30,932 nt of DNA from CAZSVE01 sp964610175 (lineage in GTDB: Bacteria; Pseudomonadota; Gammaproteobacteria; HK1): contig CAZSVE010000035.1 in the NCBI GenBank assembly GCA_964610175.1, forward strand, positions 1 to 30,932, written 5' to 3'. Below are positions 30,693 to 30,932 of the stretch, one piece after another (position 1 is the first letter of the stretch; every line of letters begins with the position of its first letter). Both the position numbers and the translations under genes were made by a program. Under the pieces are notes generated by a model that worked only from the letters and a program-made list of their open reading frames with translations, did no database searches and had not been told where the DNA came from.

Positions 30693-30932
30693 ATGAAATA
30701 CTTCAATACCGCGGGCCCGGTGATACCGGAGGATCATTACAACATCCCGGCGCTGTCGCGTTGGGATATGGATGAAATTCGGCAACTGATCCGAGAGAAA
30801 CGCTATTTCGTTCTCCATGCCCCTCGTCAGACCGGCAAGACCAGTTGTCTGCTGGCATTGATGGAAAGGCTCGATGCGGAAGGCGACTATACGGCGCTCT
30901 ATGTGAATCTGGAGCCTGCCCAGGCGGCGCGG
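30693..30932 (+). CDS. AAA-like ATPase, N-terminal fragment
   Basis: The first 80 residues of a P-loop protein cut by the window end. MKYFNTAGPVIPEDHYNIP, then LSRWDMDEIRQLI and the Walker A HAPRQTGKTS (about 43-52), followed by LLALMERLDAEGDYTALYVNLEPAQAAR. This is the characteristic start of a family of about 500-aa AAA-like ATPases widespread in repeat-rich bacteria, often with a PD-(D/E)XK-type C-terminus; that part is outside the window. GAGGAA lies about five bases before the ATG at 30693. Function not established; defence or mobile-element roles are speculation. Confidence 0.82.
   Translation, partial: MKYFNTAGPVIPEDHYNIPALSRWDMDEIRQLIREKRYFVLHAPRQTGKTSCLLALMERLDAEGDYTALYVNLEPAQAAR

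Noticed and set aside
1..30932. tRNA, rRNA or a complete insertion sequence
   Set aside because: Scanning by eye found no cloverleaf T-loop/acceptor combination, no rRNA-like stretch and no transposase with terminal inverted repeats.

Overview
The window looks like a chromosomal segment of a GC-rich, respiring proteobacterium, most likely a gammaproteobacterium. The grounds are a homodimeric-type pyruvate dehydrogenase E1, a BamB lipoprotein, a class I 4Fe-4S fumarase, YraN and a ModB/ModC pair. The very high load of short intergenic repeats, together with Rpn-type and AAA-type PD-(D/E)XK-associated genes, resembles large-genome sulfur-oxidising or symbiotic gammaproteobacteria. That last point is an impression, not a demonstrated placement.

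Layout. 1-186 is the tail of an Rpn-like nuclease. 251-570 holds three head-to-tail copies of repeat A. 646-2727 encodes a molybdopterin oxidoreductase. 2922-3635 (-) is a coiled-coil PD-(D/E)XK protein. yraN (-) and pyrD (+) diverge around 4331-4391. ahcY (-) spans 5793-7091. A two-gene unit on the minus strand (7373-8166) encodes a small soluble protein and a DUF2335-like membrane protein. Then come fumarase (8437-9963), nicotinamidase (10174-10791), an HMA metal-binding protein (-) and bamB (-). A 1-kb repeat-packed gap (12983-13977) precedes a 1360-residue Cap4-like nuclease/STAND NTPase/helical-repeat protein (13978-18060). It is followed after 12 bp by modB and modC without modA, then aceE without aceF, and a short-chain dehydrogenase. 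From 23363 to 28907 two membrane protein genes (a 495-aa unknown and a lipase maturation factor homologue, both -) sit among long direct repeats. The window closes with a PEP mutase/isocitrate lyase family enzyme, pyrE and the start of an AAA-like ATPase.

How the genes relate. Most are solitary housekeeping genes: pyrimidine synthesis (pyrD, pyrE), the methyl cycle (ahcY), NAD salvage (pncA), central carbon (fumarase, aceE) and molybdate uptake (modBC) feeding molybdoenzymes such as the one at the left end. Few are in operons. The spaces between them are filled by at least six repeat families, several nested inside each other.

The most exciting candidate is the STAND protein. Its architecture (N-terminal DUF4297/Cap4-like nuclease, STAND ATPase, C-terminal TPR-like sensor) is that of Avs/AVAST antiphage receptors, but it is shorter than the classical Avs proteins as I know them. 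Three in-frame short tandem repeats (Rpn tail, aceE, the 495-aa membrane protein) and repeats that have duplicated the last codons of a dehydrogenase gene are the other notable features.
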